Below are positions 51,516 to 60,884 of a DNA stretch of 64,000 nucleotides, in pieces. The stretch spans positions 744,001 to 808,000 of the forward strand of contig NZ_JAUSUP010000001.1 of the NCBI RefSeq assembly GCF_030814115.1. Direction: 5' to 3'. The DNA is from Alkalibacillus filiformis (GTDB taxonomy: Bacteria > Bacillota > Bacilli > Bacillales > Alkalibacillaceae). The notes below the pieces were generated by a model. The model was not told the origin of the DNA and searched no databases. It saw only the letters and a list, made by a program, of their open reading frames with translations. Every line of letters begins with the position of its first letter. The first letter of the stretch is position 1. The position numbers and the translations under genes are program-made.

Positions 51516-52550
51516 CTACCTTGTTGTAGACAAATTTAGTTGGGTAGAAATCACTTTTAAATACATTTCTAACGCTAACCATTTATCCATCTGGCCTGTC
51601 TTTAACTTCTCGTCAGTGTTAGTACCTTCAATAATAATTTGTTTCAGTGCATCTTCCGAGAAAAACCGCTCCCGTTTAGAAGCCATCTTCACAGCATAAG
51701 GATGTGCTTTAATTTGCTTAGCCATATGTTGCTGTTGGTACCCTTTTTTCTTCAACAGTTTACATTGCAAGATTAACCGAACTTGTGAAGTGACAAGTGC
51801 TAGCAATGCTATTGGTTCTTCGTTCTGTTTCTTTAATTCCTTTAAAATGTTCAAGGCTTGTCCTAGTTGATTTTGCACCAAAGCGTCAATTAGTGAAAAG
51901 GAACTGGTTTCTGCATATGTACTAATTAACTGCTCAGCCTCATGAACTGTTACCTCTTGCTCTCCAAAATAAAGAGACAACTTAATTAATTCCTTTTGTA
52001 AAGCATCTAAATGATCACCAATACGTTCTGTCATTAATTCGATCACTTCATTTGAAAGACTTAAATTGTGTTGTTTTGCCATCGTTTTTAACATGTCTTG
52101 CATATCGTTAACACTAGGCGGTGAACAATCCACTAATTCGCTATGCTCTTTTATGGTTTTAACGATCTTTTTGCGTTGGTCTAATTTTTCATAAGGGGCA
52201 ACAATAATGAACGTTGAGAAATCAGTTGGTTGGCTTATATATTCTTCTAATGCATTAATATCATGCTCTATATCGCTCTTCGTTTGGCCAGTTAAAAAGC
52301 TCGCCCGATTAACTACGACAATCTTATGTTCACTGAAGAATGGGAATGTTTCTACATCGTGAATGGCTTCTTGAACTGTTACAGTTTCCATATCATAAGT
52401 TTGGATATCAGGTTCTGGATCTTTATTCTTTTTGACTGATTCAATTATCCGTTCTTTTACTTTTTGTATAAAATATGGTTCCTCACCAAACAATAAATAT
52501 ATAGGTGAAACATGTTTTATGTTTTGCTTAATTAATTGTTGTGCATGCAT
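51516..52550 (-). CDS. holA: DNA polymerase III subunit delta
   Basis: 344 residues. Starts with the family pattern YLLFGEEPYFIQKVKERI and continues with FFSEHKIVVVNRASF. The helical collar domain follows. Opens the beta clamp in the clamp loader. B. subtilis calls it YqeN and keeps the same rpsT-holA-yqzM-comEC order. ATG after GAAGGAGG. Confidence 0.93.
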   Translation of the reverse strand: MHAQQLIKQNIKHVSPIYLLFGEEPYFIQKVKERIIESVKKNKDPEPDIQTYDMETVTVQEAIHDVETFPFFSEHKIVVVNRASFLTGQTKSDIEHDINALEEYISQPTDFSTFIIVAPYEKLDQRKKIVKTIKEHSELVDCSPPSVNDMQDMLKTMAKQHNLSLSNEVIELMTERIGDHLDALQKELIKLSLYFGEQEVTVHEAEQLISTYAETSSFSLIDALVQNQLGQALNILKELKKQNEEPIALLALVTSQVRLILQCKLLKKKGYQQQHMAKQIKAHPYAVKMASKRERFFSEDALKQIIIEGTNTDEKLKTGQMDKWLALEMYLKVISTQLNLSTTR

Positions 52551-52885
52551 GAATTGTCCTCCTTCTTGTTTTATCGTATACTGATTTTAAGAAAATCACA
52601 AGACAACATAGACATTTCGATTTGCGTACACAAAAATTTAAAGAGAGGAACCAATTTCGGCTCCTCCCAGTATCTATATAAACGCTAAAAACAAATCCCC
52701 GGGAAGTTTTGTCTTTAGCGACGTTTGGTGTTATACTTATTGTGTGTATAAACAAATTGTTTATGGCTGTTAAGTCTTTACAATTAACGTGATCGTGGTT
52801 TTCCACAACTTTTTGACATTCATCAAAAAATATAGATTTTTTTGATCGAATCGCTTATACTGATAGTGATTTAGGAGGGATGGTT
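52551..52885. other. Intergenic region holA/yqzM
   Basis: No convincing gene. It holds the divergent promoters of holA (minus) and yqzM (plus), a GC-richer hairpin at 52641-52667 and a near-perfect palindrome ATAAACAAATTGTTTAT at 52748-52764. T-box signatures were not found. Confidence 0.5.
52641..52667 (-). terminator. Terminator-like hairpin in the holA leader
   Basis: On the minus strand AGGAGCC and GGTTCCT flank GAAATT, followed by CTCTTTAAATTTTT. It lies about 100 bases before holA with no gene upstream on that strand until comEC, so it may attenuate read-through or the holA leader. Confidence 0.4.
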
Positions 52886-53020
52886 GTGAACGAATTCGAA
52901 CAGGATGTACAGTCCAAAAACAATGATGTAGTTGATTCCATTAAAGGTTTTGGCTTCTCGTTCATTTTCTTCTTTACAATCTTTGCAATTGGTACGATTT
53001 TCACACTGTTTGCAAACTAA
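52886..53020 (+). CDS. yqzM: YqzM family small membrane protein
   Basis: 44 residues read by hand from the GTG at 52886, seven bases after AGGAGG; TAA at 53018-53020. Hydrophilic start NEFEQDVQSKNNDVVDS, then one hydrophobic helix GFSFIFFFTIFAIGTIF. B. subtilis yqzM sits between comEC and holA, as here. Function unknown. Confidence 0.8.
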   Translation: MNEFEQDVQSKNNDVVDSIKGFGFSFIFFFTIFAIGTIFTLFAN

Positions 53021-53043
53021 TTGAATGATCGTGTCATGTAGGA

Positions 53044-53069
53044 AGGGGCTAATTATTTAGTCCCTTTTT
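53044..53069. terminator. Terminator between yqzM and comEC
   Basis: AGGGGCTAA and TTAGTCCCT form a 9-bp stem followed by TTTT on the plus strand; it can also serve the convergent comEC transcript. Confidence 0.8.
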
Positions 53070-53079
53070 CTATTTTATA

Positions 53080-55317
53080 TTATGGAATAAATGGCTTTAT
53101 CGTACCTTGTCCACCTTCAATTTTAACCTTAATAGCTCCATGCTCATCCGTTCTATAAACTTCATACCCTTCTGTTAACAACCGTTCATAAACTAAAGGG
53201 GTTGGATGGTTGTATCGATTATTTCGTCCGGCTGAAATAATCGCAACTTCAGCGCCTACAGCATTTAAAAATTCCTTATTAGAAGAAGTATCACTTCCAT
53301 GATGGGCGATTTTTAGTAAGTCCACTTCACTTAAGTCATATCTTCGAGCAACATCAACCTCTACTGATTCATAAGTATCACCAGTAAATAAGGTTTGGTG
53401 ACCGTCATACTCTAAAATAAACACATTAGAACGTTCATTTTCACTTTTCAAAAGGAACTCATCGGAATTTGCCGGTGCCATTACAAACATTTTCGCACCT
53501 GCTAACTCAAGGTTGACACCTTCATAAATCGGGATCAATTGCTCCATGCTTTCTTCATCTAAGTATTCTTGTTCCTCTATAAACGGGTGTGAAAATATAT
53601 AGTTCGGGTTAAACTCATCGATTAGTAACTGAGCAGATGCAACGTGATCAAAATCAAAATGGCTAATAAATAACGCATCAATGTTACGAATCCCATTAGA
53701 CCATAAATAAGGTTTTATTATACTTGTATAGTTGCGATCATGATCGCCATCAAAAGGATAGATGACTTCTTCACCTACATCGACTACAAATACCCCTCGT
53801 CTATTTGGAAGTTCAATAACAATTGCTTCTGCTTGCCCGACATCGAGCATCGTTATTTTGTAAGTTGAATCAAAAAATGTAGCGTATTGCTCGATAAAAA
53901 ACACACTGATCGCCAGACTGCCAAATAAAGCGGCTGCTTTCAATTTGTTTAAACCCCACGCTCGCATCATTAAAAGTAAGAATAAATAAAACGTAACAAC
54001 TGTTATTAAGCTTACTTCTCCAACGATCCATATCGCTAAATCTGGCTCGCCAAAGCGTACAACCATTGAATGAACAACTTCTTGAACATTCAAGTATACT
54101 ATTTCAATTAATTTAGACACATTGTAAGGAAATATAACCGCTACTACTAAAACCAAACTTACAGGTATAGCGAAGAAAGTGTAATAAGGAACAAATATTA
54201 AATTTGCTAAAAATGATAATACATTTGTGAAGTAGAAATGTTCAAATTGAATGGGTAAAATCGCTAATTGACTAATTAAACTAACTTTCAAAGAAATTAG
54301 CAACCAATGATCACGCTTCAAGAAGTTTTTAGACAAGACTAAGGATAATGTAACGATGAATGAAAACTGAAAGGCAAGCTGGTATACCAAGTAGGGGTCA
54401 AACCATAAAATTAATAATAGGACTACGGAAATGACATCTGTTGTATCCAACCTTTTATGAAACATTGAACCAAGTAAAATGATTAGAGCCATGAACCCAG
54501 CTCTTAAAACGGGCGGGTTAGCACCTGCTATCACGATATAAAATGGGATTATAACTATTATGAACCACTTTATAGACTCATTTGGAAGTTTGAATATATA
54601 GTGTGAAATTACATATAAAAATCCGATAAAAAAACCGACATGTAAACCTGATATCGCTAATAGATGGGATATGTTCCAAAATTGAAAAGCATTCAAAACT
54701 TCATCTGAAATATAAGAACGATCACCGAAGATTAATGCCTTTAACCAAGCAATTGTTTGATCAGTATAGTGTGTTTCTAATTGTGCAACTAAAAAATGCC
54801 TTACGGAAAATAGGTATGACAAAATCGAAGCAGAATGACAGTCAGATATTTGAGGGTTGTAAGATAGACCGATTACTCCTTGTTTCTTTAGAAACTCGCT
54901 GTAATCAAATTGACCTGGATTTGTAGCTGGTCGAGGAGGAACAATTTGCCCTTTTAACTTACAAGTTGATCCATACTTAAGAATTGGAGAGTCATCATTA
55001 AAACGTGCTTGAACCTTATAACCTTGTTCCAGCTCCAATGTATATTGTCTATAATAATCCGTTTCGTCTACATCTGAAACAACCCGCACCTCACCCTCAT
55101 AATGTTGTTCACTGTCTATTACAAATAAGTTTTCAGCCTTTGGGGAATGTAATGAGGAGATCATAAAGAAGGTAATAGATAAAGCCAACAACAGTTGTCG
55201 CTGTTTTAGATAAGAAAAAAATAAATATATACATAAAACTAACAATATAAAACTAATCGTTGTTGGCAAATATCCAATTAAGTAGAAGAAGACGAGTATA
55301 TAAAATTTTCCTCGCAT
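53080..55317 (-). CDS. comEC: DNA internalization channel ComEC/Rec2
   Basis: 745 residues. Several N-terminal helices, an OB-like DUF4131 region, the Competence domain (about 190-480; SHLLAISGLHVGFFIGF, PPVLRAGFMALI) and a C-terminal metallo-beta-lactamase-like domain with ITMLDVGQAEAI, ISHFDFDH and KIAHHGSDTSS. The metal motif reads HxDxDH rather than HxHxDH, as in other Bacillus ComEC. Transports single-stranded DNA during transformation. Three bases after comEB. Confidence 0.95.
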   Translation of the reverse strand: MRGKFYILVFFYLIGYLPTTISFILLVLCIYLFFSYLKQRQLLLALSITFFMISSLHSPKAENLFVIDSEQHYEGEVRVVSDVDETDYYRQYTLELEQGYKVQARFNDDSPILKYGSTCKLKGQIVPPRPATNPGQFDYSEFLKKQGVIGLSYNPQISDCHSASILSYLFSVRHFLVAQLETHYTDQTIAWLKALIFGDRSYISDEVLNAFQFWNISHLLAISGLHVGFFIGFLYVISHYIFKLPNESIKWFIIVIIPFYIVIAGANPPVLRAGFMALIILLGSMFHKRLDTTDVISVVLLLILWFDPYLVYQLAFQFSFIVTLSLVLSKNFLKRDHWLLISLKVSLISQLAILPIQFEHFYFTNVLSFLANLIFVPYYTFFAIPVSLVLVVAVIFPYNVSKLIEIVYLNVQEVVHSMVVRFGEPDLAIWIVGEVSLITVVTFYLFLLLMMRAWGLNKLKAAALFGSLAISVFFIEQYATFFDSTYKITMLDVGQAEAIVIELPNRRGVFVVDVGEEVIYPFDGDHDRNYTSIIKPYLWSNGIRNIDALFISHFDFDHVASAQLLIDEFNPNYIFSHPFIEEQEYLDEESMEQLIPIYEGVNLELAGAKMFVMAPANSDEFLLKSENERSNVFILEYDGHQTLFTGDTYESVEVDVARRYDLSEVDLLKIAHHGSDTSSNKEFLNAVGAEVAIISAGRNNRYNHPTPLVYERLLTEGYEVYRTDEHGAIKVKIEGGQGTIKPFIP

Positions 55318-55320
55318 AGC

Positions 55321-55890
55321 CTAATCAGCAAATGTGAATAATTGATTCGCTTTCATTTTTAATTCTTTAATTTCTTCCTCTTCGACCCCATTTGCTTCTA
55401 ACTTTTCAATTAGCGATGTTATGAAATAGAGCTTGTCTTTCGTATTTGTGTCGATATGTAAATAATCTAATTCGACTTTTTCAAACTGCACACCTGCTTC
55501 TGTTAACAGTTCAATCGCGTAAGGATTATTTTTGTAATCATGCGCATAATAAATTTTCTGGATTCCGCTTTGGATAATGGTTTTACAACAATTTAAGCAC
55601 GGAAAATGAGTGACATACATTTCTGCACCTTCTGTTTCTACACCAAATTTTGCGCATTGTAAAATAGCATTCACTTCAGCGTGTATTGTTCTAACACAGT
55701 GTCCATCAATCACCTTACACCCTTCATCAATACAGTGAACACTACCAGATGGACTGCCATTGTACCCACCTGCAATAACACGTTTATCTCGTACAATTGT
55801 CGCACCAACTGCTAATCTTTCGCATGTACTTCTTAAAGCTAATAAAGTGCTTTGTGACATAAAATATTGATCCCAAGAAATTCTCTCCAT
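55321..55890 (-). CDS. comEB: dCMP deaminase ComEB
   Basis: 189 residues. Zinc site H70-A-E72 and PC98LNC101, with the CxxxC-rich GCKVIDGHCVRTIH stretch of this family. Deaminates dCMP to dUMP; although in the comE operon it is dispensable for uptake in B. subtilis. ATG after GGAGGTATGGCTT. Confidence 0.94.
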   Translation of the reverse strand: MERISWDQYFMSQSTLLALRSTCERLAVGATIVRDKRVIAGGYNGSPSGSVHCIDEGCKVIDGHCVRTIHAEVNAILQCAKFGVETEGAEMYVTHFPCLNCCKTIIQSGIQKIYYAHDYKNNPYAIELLTEAGVQFEKVELDYLHIDTNTKDKLYFITSLIEKLEANGVEEEEIKELKMKANQLFTFAD

Positions 55891-55951
55891 AAGCCATACC
55901 TCCTTGTAGTCATTTTAATTCGTAGTCACAACATAGTAAATAATGAATTAG

Positions 55952-56554
55952 TTAAGGAACAATAATGTCTTCTTTAAAGTTCTCTAACGTTTTCTCACCA
56001 ATCCCACTTATGTTTAGTAAGTCTTCAACAGATGTGAATGAGCCATGTTCTTCTCGATAATCTATAATCGTTTGTGCTCTTTGTTCTCCTATTCCTGGCA
56101 ATGTCATCAACTCATCTACTGTTGCTGTATTCACTCGGATTTTCGTTTCCTTATTTGTTGGGGTAACATTACTACCTGCAGTCTGTTCGTCTTTATTTGG
56201 AACGTAGATTACCATTTCATCATAGACCAACTCCGCTAAGTTGACAAACTTTGAATCAGCTTCTTCTGTGAATCCACCTGCTAGCTCAATCACATCGACA
56301 ACTCTTTTTCCCCGTTCTTCAACAGTATAGACTCCCGGACTTTTAATTTCTCCTTTAATATCGACAGCCCATTTTATCTCCTCTATTTCTAATTCTTCAT
56401 CTTCCTCACGCTCATCTTGGTCTTCAAGCAGTGGTTTAGTATTATTTTGACTTTCATGTTCTATAGCAAGTTCTTCATCACTGTGTAATATAAAGTAAAA
56501 AACAATCATAAAAATAATAATAACTACTACTAACCACTTTTTAGGAATTAACAT
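55952..56554 (-). CDS. comEA: Competence DNA receptor ComEA
   Basis: 200 residues. N-terminal membrane anchor (about 5-24), very acidic linker (about 28-58), SLBB-like domain (about 60-122; WAVDIKGEIKSPGVY) and a helix-hairpin-helix pair (about 137-198; LPGIGEQRAQTIIDYREEHG). Binds DNA outside the membrane and passes it to ComEC. Divergent from comER. Confidence 0.95.
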   Translation of the reverse strand: MLIPKKWLVVVIIIFMIVFYFILHSDEELAIEHESQNNTKPLLEDQDEREEDEELEIEEIKWAVDIKGEIKSPGVYTVEERGKRVVDVIELAGGFTEEADSKFVNLAELVYDEMVIYVPNKDEQTAGSNVTPTNKETKIRVNTATVDELMTLPGIGEQRAQTIIDYREEHGSFTSVEDLLNISGIGEKTLENFKEDIIVP

Positions 56555-56611
56555 GTTTTTAACCTTCTTTCATATAAATGAGGGTAAGTTCGTTTTTAAG
56601 GGAGGATCCTT

Positions 56612-57448
56612 ATGAATTGGGGAATTATCGGAACAGGAAATATGGGAACAGTGATTATGAATGCATTAATAAAAAGTAATGCAGTAGATGAACGGAATAT
56701 TTATGTCAATAACCGCACGTTTTTGAAGGCCTATGAACTAAAAGAAGATTACCCAGGTATTCATGTTCTACAAACAGTAGATGCGATTGCTGATACGTGT
56801 GATGTTATATTCTTATGTACAAAACCGAAGGAAATCGTTTCAGTTGCTCATCGGCTGAACGGACAGTTGAATGAAAAACAGTTGGTCGTGTCTATTACGA
56901 GCTCAGTTTCTGTTGATCATTTAGAGCAACTATTGGGATGTCAAACTGCAAGAATGATTCCGAGTATAACGAATCGTGTCCTGCAAGGAACAACTCTTCT
57001 GACCTTTGGTTCAACAATTACAGAAGAAATGAAACAAATGCTAACACAAACTTGTAAACTGTTCTCCTCTCCTCTTGAGATCAATGATCAATACGTTAGA
57101 GTTGCCTCTGATTTGGTTTCGTGCGGGCCTGCGTTTATAAGTTACTTATTACAATCGATGATTAAAGCAGCACAAGAAGAAACTGGTATAGATGAGGAAA
57201 CAGCGACTCAACTCGTCGAGACAATGATGATTGGTTACGGCAAACTATTAGATGAAAATTTATATGATTTAAATTCTTTGAAAGAAAAAGTTATGGTCAA
57301 AGGTGGTATTACTGGAGAAGGTATGAAAGCTTTAGAACTTTGTGTTCCAAATGGTTTAAACGAAGTATTTAAAGCTACCCATGAAAAGTTTTACAATGAG
57401 CAAAATCATGCTGATGAGTTAGTCAATCAATTAACGACAAAAAATTAG
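56612..57448 (+). CDS. comER: ComER, pyrroline-5-carboxylate reductase-like protein
   Basis: 278 residues. Rossmann motif WGIIGTGNMG at the start, FLCTKPKEI and SCGPAFISYLLQSM further on, as in ProC. ComER is the divergently transcribed partner of comEA in B. subtilis; it affects sporulation and biofilm in that species, and its enzymatic activity is doubtful. ATG after GGGAGG. Confidence 0.92.
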   Translation: MNWGIIGTGNMGTVIMNALIKSNAVDERNIYVNNRTFLKAYELKEDYPGIHVLQTVDAIADTCDVIFLCTKPKEIVSVAHRLNGQLNEKQLVVSITSSVSVDHLEQLLGCQTARMIPSITNRVLQGTTLLTFGSTITEEMKQMLTQTCKLFSSPLEINDQYVRVASDLVSCGPAFISYLLQSMIKAAQEETGIDEETATQLVETMMIGYGKLLDENLYDLNSLKEKVMVKGGITGEGMKALELCVPNGLNEVFKATHEKFYNEQNHADELVNQLTTKN

Positions 57449-57475
57449 TATATTATTTATTTTAATTAAAAACCT

Positions 57476-57528
57476 AAAAAAAGCAACCAAAATAGGAAAG
57501 TCAGACTTTCAAATTTTGGCTGCTTTTT
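57476..57528. terminator. Terminator shared by comER and yqeM
   Basis: AAGCAACCAAAA (57481-57492) and TTTTGGCTGCTT (57514-57525) form the stem with T after and A before. The stop codon of yqeM (57527-57529) touches its right edge. Confidence 0.8.
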
Positions 57529-58261
57529 ATTTTTGGCAAATAAAAAATAATCTGTCTGCATCTTCTCTATACTCAAAGCTAAAATCTGAACAAACGGTAA
57601 CTTTTTGAAAACCGATTGAGCTAAGAAGATGTTTGTATTGCTCAACTGGAAATGTTCGCTGTTTATGCGTTTCATCAAAACGTTTGTACAATCCATAGTC
57701 TGTTTGCACAAAAAATGTTAAATCGTGTACAACTTCATACGGACGTTTCGTTCCCTCACAAAACCATACATAACTAACGTCATCTCTAACTTCAGAGAAC
57801 ATTTCTGAATCTAATAAGAACTCGACATAACCTTGGCTGTGTATATCAAAAATGAAGACACCATCGTCTGTTAAATGGTCGTATATTTGATTAAACGCCT
57901 TAGTCAAACTATTTTCTTCTGTTAAATAATTAACAACATCACAATAACTAACTACAACATCAAAGTTCTTGTTTAATTTAAAATCAGTTGCATCAGCTTT
58001 TAGAAATTGTATTTCCTGGTCATGTTCCATTTTGGCCCTTGCATGATCAATCATTTCTTCTGATTGATCAAAAGCTGTCACTTCGTATCCTTGTTCCGCA
58101 AGCCGAACTGACACTTCACCAGTACCACACCCAACATCCAACAAACAACTTGAAGCTCGTTTTGAATACGGCTTAGTTGCTTGTTTAGTAAAGTCAACCC
58201 ACTTATCATAAGGTGCATCATTCATTAACTCATCATATACTTGAGCCATTTCTTTATACAT
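57527..58261 (-). CDS. yqeM: Class I SAM-dependent methyltransferase YqeM
   Basis: 244 residues. SAM motif LLDVGCGTGEVSVRL near residue 40, TAFDQSEEMIDHA acidic loop and VVSYCDVVNYL. Substrate unknown; no rRNA or tRNA recognition domain visible. ATG 9 bases after rsfS with AGAGGTC upstream. Last gene of the yqeG-yqeM operon. Confidence 0.85.
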   Translation of the reverse strand: MYKEMAQVYDELMNDAPYDKWVDFTKQATKPYSKRASSCLLDVGCGTGEVSVRLAEQGYEVTAFDQSEEMIDHARAKMEHDQEIQFLKADATDFKLNKNFDVVVSYCDVVNYLTEENSLTKAFNQIYDHLTDDGVFIFDIHSQGYVEFLLDSEMFSEVRDDVSYVWFCEGTKRPYEVVHDLTFFVQTDYGLYKRFDETHKQRTFPVEQYKHLLSSIGFQKVTVCSDFSFEYREDADRLFFICQK

Positions 58262-58270
58262 ACAAGACCT

Positions 58271-58615
58271 CTAGACCGTTAGAGCAACTTGATCAGCGTC
58301 GCCCCATAACTTTTCTAAGTTATAGTAGCTGCGTTCTTCTTTATGGAAAATGTGGACCACGACATCATCTAAATCAACTAAAACCCAACGCGCTTCGTCT
58401 TTTCCTTCAATTTTCTTCACTTCTATACCTTGTTCTTCAACCGCTTCTTTAATGCCTTTACTAATAGCATCTACTTGTCTTTCGTTTGTACCATGACAAA
58501 TTAGAAAGTAATCAGCTATTAAGGATAACTCTCTCATATCTAAAGCAACTAACTCTTCTGCACGTTTGTCATCACATGCTTTAGCTGCTAATTGTAATAA
58601 CTCATGACTATTCAT
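58271..58615 (-). CDS. rsfS: Ribosomal silencing factor RsfS
   Basis: 114 residues with the family patterns DMRELSLIADYFLICHGTN (split core SLIADYFLIC) and WVLVDLDDVVVHIFHKEERSYYNLE. Binds L14 and blocks subunit joining in starvation. Its GGAGGT ribosome site lies within the last codons of yqeK. Confidence 0.95.
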   Translation of the reverse strand: MNSHELLQLAAKACDDKRAEELVALDMRELSLIADYFLICHGTNERQVDAISKGIKEAVEEQGIEVKKIEGKDEARWVLVDLDDVVVHIFHKEERSYYNLEKLWGDADQVALTV

Positions 58616-58618
58616 GTA

Positions 58619-59200
58619 TTAGTTACCTCCATCTTTTTTTATTGATCTCGTTAATTCATTATATGCTTGAAACGTATCAGGGTAGATAGGTTGTTTTTTA
58701 CCAATCAAAAATAAAATCGATTGTTTCAATGCGTATTGGCAAGCTTGATCTAAGTCTTGTTGAGCCAACTCACGCGCTTTATATACAGCATCAAATTGGC
58801 GCCCAGGTTCAATATAATCAGCTAAAAAGACAACTTTTTCAACTAATCCCATCCCTGCTCTACCTGTAGTATGCCATCTGACTGCATTTAAAATGTCTCG
58901 GTTTTCAATCATAAACCAATGTTGAATCATTTTTGCACCAACAGGACCGTGCCATAGTTCATGGTGATAATGGATTAAATCCTTAGGAATGTCTATGGCG
59001 GTTTCAATCCAATGTTGAAGTAGTGACTTGTCCATATGTTTAGCATAATCATGTAAAGCTGCTGCAATACCAACATTGTATGAATCTGCTTGATATCTTT
59101 CCGCTAATTTTAGTGCCGTTTCAGTAACTCTTTCAACATGCTCATATCTCTTAGTCGGTAAAACCGCCTTCGACTTTTGTAATGCATAATCAACTTCCAT
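58619..59200 (-). CDS. yqeK: HD-domain diadenosine tetraphosphatase YqeK
   Basis: 193 residues from the ATG at 59200, ten bases after GGAG; the first ATG at 59209 directly abuts that site. HD motifs RYEHVERV, ALHDYAKH and YHHELWHGPVG, and an AVRWHTTGRAGM segment. Family members cleave Ap4A symmetrically. The gene overlaps the nadD end. Confidence 0.92.
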   Translation of the reverse strand: MEVDYALQKSKAVLPTKRYEHVERVTETALKLAERYQADSYNVGIAAALHDYAKHMDKSLLQHWIETAIDIPKDLIHYHHELWHGPVGAKMIQHWFMIENRDILNAVRWHTTGRAGMGLVEKVVFLADYIEPGRQFDAVYKARELAQQDLDQACQYALKQSILFLIGKKQPIYPDTFQAYNELTRSIKKDGGN

Positions 59201-59750
59201 ATAAGCCATGCTCCTTTATATAATCGTACACCTCAATTGGCAAACCCTCAGGATTCTCATGTCGTTCGATTTGATTACGAATGACTGTGGATGAAACATC
59301 TATTTCCACCATATTTACTTTTAAAACTGATTGATCATTAAAATCTGAGCCTGGTCGAGTAACTCCAACAAACTGGATCAGTGTTTTCAGTTCATCAATG
59401 GCATACCATTTTGGTAAATACTCTACCATATCACCACCGATTATAAAAAAGAACTGACTATCCGCTTCTCGTTCTTTTAATATTTTTACAGTATCAATGG
59501 TATATGATCGACCTCTACGCTCACTTTCCACTGTGGAGATTTTCAATTGGGGATCATCATGAATTAAATATTGTAACATGTTTTTACGGTGATCAAATGA
59601 AGCTTTAGCTTGTTGTTTATGTGGTGGTTGATAAGTTGGGATTAACCAAACTTCATCTAAATTCAAACTGCTCAAAACCGTTTTACATATTGTTAAATGA
59701 CCGAGATGGGGTGGGTCGAAAGTTCCGCCAAATAACCCAATTCGCTTCAT
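59190..59750 (-). CDS. nadD: Nicotinate-nucleotide adenylyltransferase
   Basis: 186 residues from the ATG at 59750, with AAGGTGGG upstream; the open frame runs 37 codons further without NadD-like sequence. Nucleotidyltransferase motif GGTFDPPH15LGH18 and SSTVIR near 157. Makes deamido-NAD+ from NaMN and ATP. Confidence 0.96.
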   Translation of the reverse strand: MKRIGLFGGTFDPPHLGHLTICKTVLSSLNLDEVWLIPTYQPPHKQQAKASFDHRKNMLQYLIHDDPQLKISTVESERRGRSYTIDTVKILKEREADSQFFFIIGGDMVEYLPKWYAIDELKTLIQFVGVTRPGSDFNDQSVLKVNMVEIDVSSTVIRNQIERHENPEGLPIEVYDYIKEHGLYGS

Positions 59751-59763
59751 TGTATACCCACCT

Positions 59764-60054
59764 TTACGGTAATTCGATTTGCTTATTTTCCACCGATTCA
59801 CGATATAACACAATAATGTTACCGATAATTTGTACAACAAGAGCGTCGGTACCTTTAGCAATTTGGTCCGCTAAGTCATGTTTATCTTCAAAGTTATTCT
59901 GTAAGACACTAACTTTTATTAACTCTCTTTTTTCTAACGTTTCATCTATTTGATCCAACATATTTCTATTTATACCGCTTTTTCCAACTTGGAAGATCGG
60001 ACTTAAATGATGCGCTTCTTTTCTTAAATAACGTTTCTGTTTACCTGTTAACAA
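59764..60054 (-). CDS. yhbY: CRM-domain RNA-binding protein YhbY/YqeI
   Basis: 96 residues from a TTG at 60054 placed seven bases after AGGAGG, giving the usual LTGKQKRYLRKEAHHLSP beginning; the ATG at 60075 is upstream of the ribosome site and overlaps the aroE stop. KVSVLQNNFEDKHDLA and GNIIVLYRES complete the CRM fold. Probably assists 50S assembly. Confidence 0.93.
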   Translation of the reverse strand: MLTGKQKRYLRKEAHHLSPIFQVGKSGINRNMLDQIDETLEKRELIKVSVLQNNFEDKHDLADQIAKGTDALVVQIIGNIIVLYRESVENKQIELP

Positions 60055-60071
60055 AGAAGTTCCTCCTAGCC

Positions 60072-60872
60072 TCATAATTGATTAAGGTTGTATTCTGGGT
60101 TTGTCCAAATTTCAAAAGCCTTTACCGCTTGATAATATAACATAGATTCACCAAAAAGTAATTGGCAGTTTCTTTTTTTGGCATCAATTAAAAATGACGT
60201 CCATTTAGGTTTATAAACGATATCACTTACTATTGTACCTGGTTTTACGTAATCTAATGGAATAACTTGCTCACCATCATAAGGTGTCATACCTACACTT
60301 GTTGTATTAATAACTAAATCATATTGTCCAAGTTCTTTCATTGCCTCGTTGAGCGTTAGAATGTTGGATAGCCCTAGTTGGTGATCTAAAGATTGCGCAC
60401 GTTCTATGTTACGGTTTGCAACATCCATTTGTTTGAATGGAGACTGCAATAACTGGTGAGCAATGCCTTTAGCAGCACCACCAGCACCTAGCAAAAGAAT
60501 ACTTTTAGCCTCAGCATCTTCTAGAAAATTAGGAGACAAAGTTAATAATGACTTTACATAACCTCCTCCATCTGTATTATAGCCTATTAGTTTTCCTTGA
60601 TTGATTTTCACCGTATTGACTGAACCCATAACTCGTGCGGAACCTTCCAAGTAGTCGAGATATTCGATTACTTTTTCTTTATATGGTACTGTAACGTTAA
60701 ATCCTGTAAAACCTTCTTCTTTCATCCACTCAATATTATTCCCTAAATCCCTATCTTCAGTTTGAATCAACTGATAATGACCTTTTAAATTATGTTCTTG
60801 CAAAAGCTCATGGTGAATATCTGGTGATTTAGAATGGCTTACTGGATTTCCGATTAAACCTAACCGAAACAT
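60072..60872 (-). CDS. aroE: Shikimate dehydrogenase
   Basis: 266 residues. Substrate site NPVSHSKSPDIHH, FNVTVPYKEKV with catalytic Lys, YNTDGGGYV and nucleotide loop LLLGAGGAAKGIAH. Reduces 3-dehydroshikimate with NADPH. The glycine-rich loop has GAGGAAKG, normal for the family. ATG after GGAGAATG. Confidence 0.96.
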   Translation of the reverse strand: MFRLGLIGNPVSHSKSPDIHHELLQEHNLKGHYQLIQTEDRDLGNNIEWMKEEGFTGFNVTVPYKEKVIEYLDYLEGSARVMGSVNTVKINQGKLIGYNTDGGGYVKSLLTLSPNFLEDAEAKSILLLGAGGAAKGIAHQLLQSPFKQMDVANRNIERAQSLDHQLGLSNILTLNEAMKELGQYDLVINTTSVGMTPYDGEQVIPLDYVKPGTIVSDIVYKPKWTSFLIDAKKRNCQLLFGESMLYYQAVKAFEIWTNPEYNLNQL

Positions 60873-60884
60873 TCACATTCTCCT

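Noticed and set aside
52528-52806. 92-residue minus-strand frame upstream of holA
   Set aside because: Overlaps the holA start, has no ribosome site and a composition like spacer DNA.
52551-52885. T-box riboswitch upstream of holA
   Set aside because: No AGGGTGGNACCGCG-like segment and no amino-acid gene downstream.
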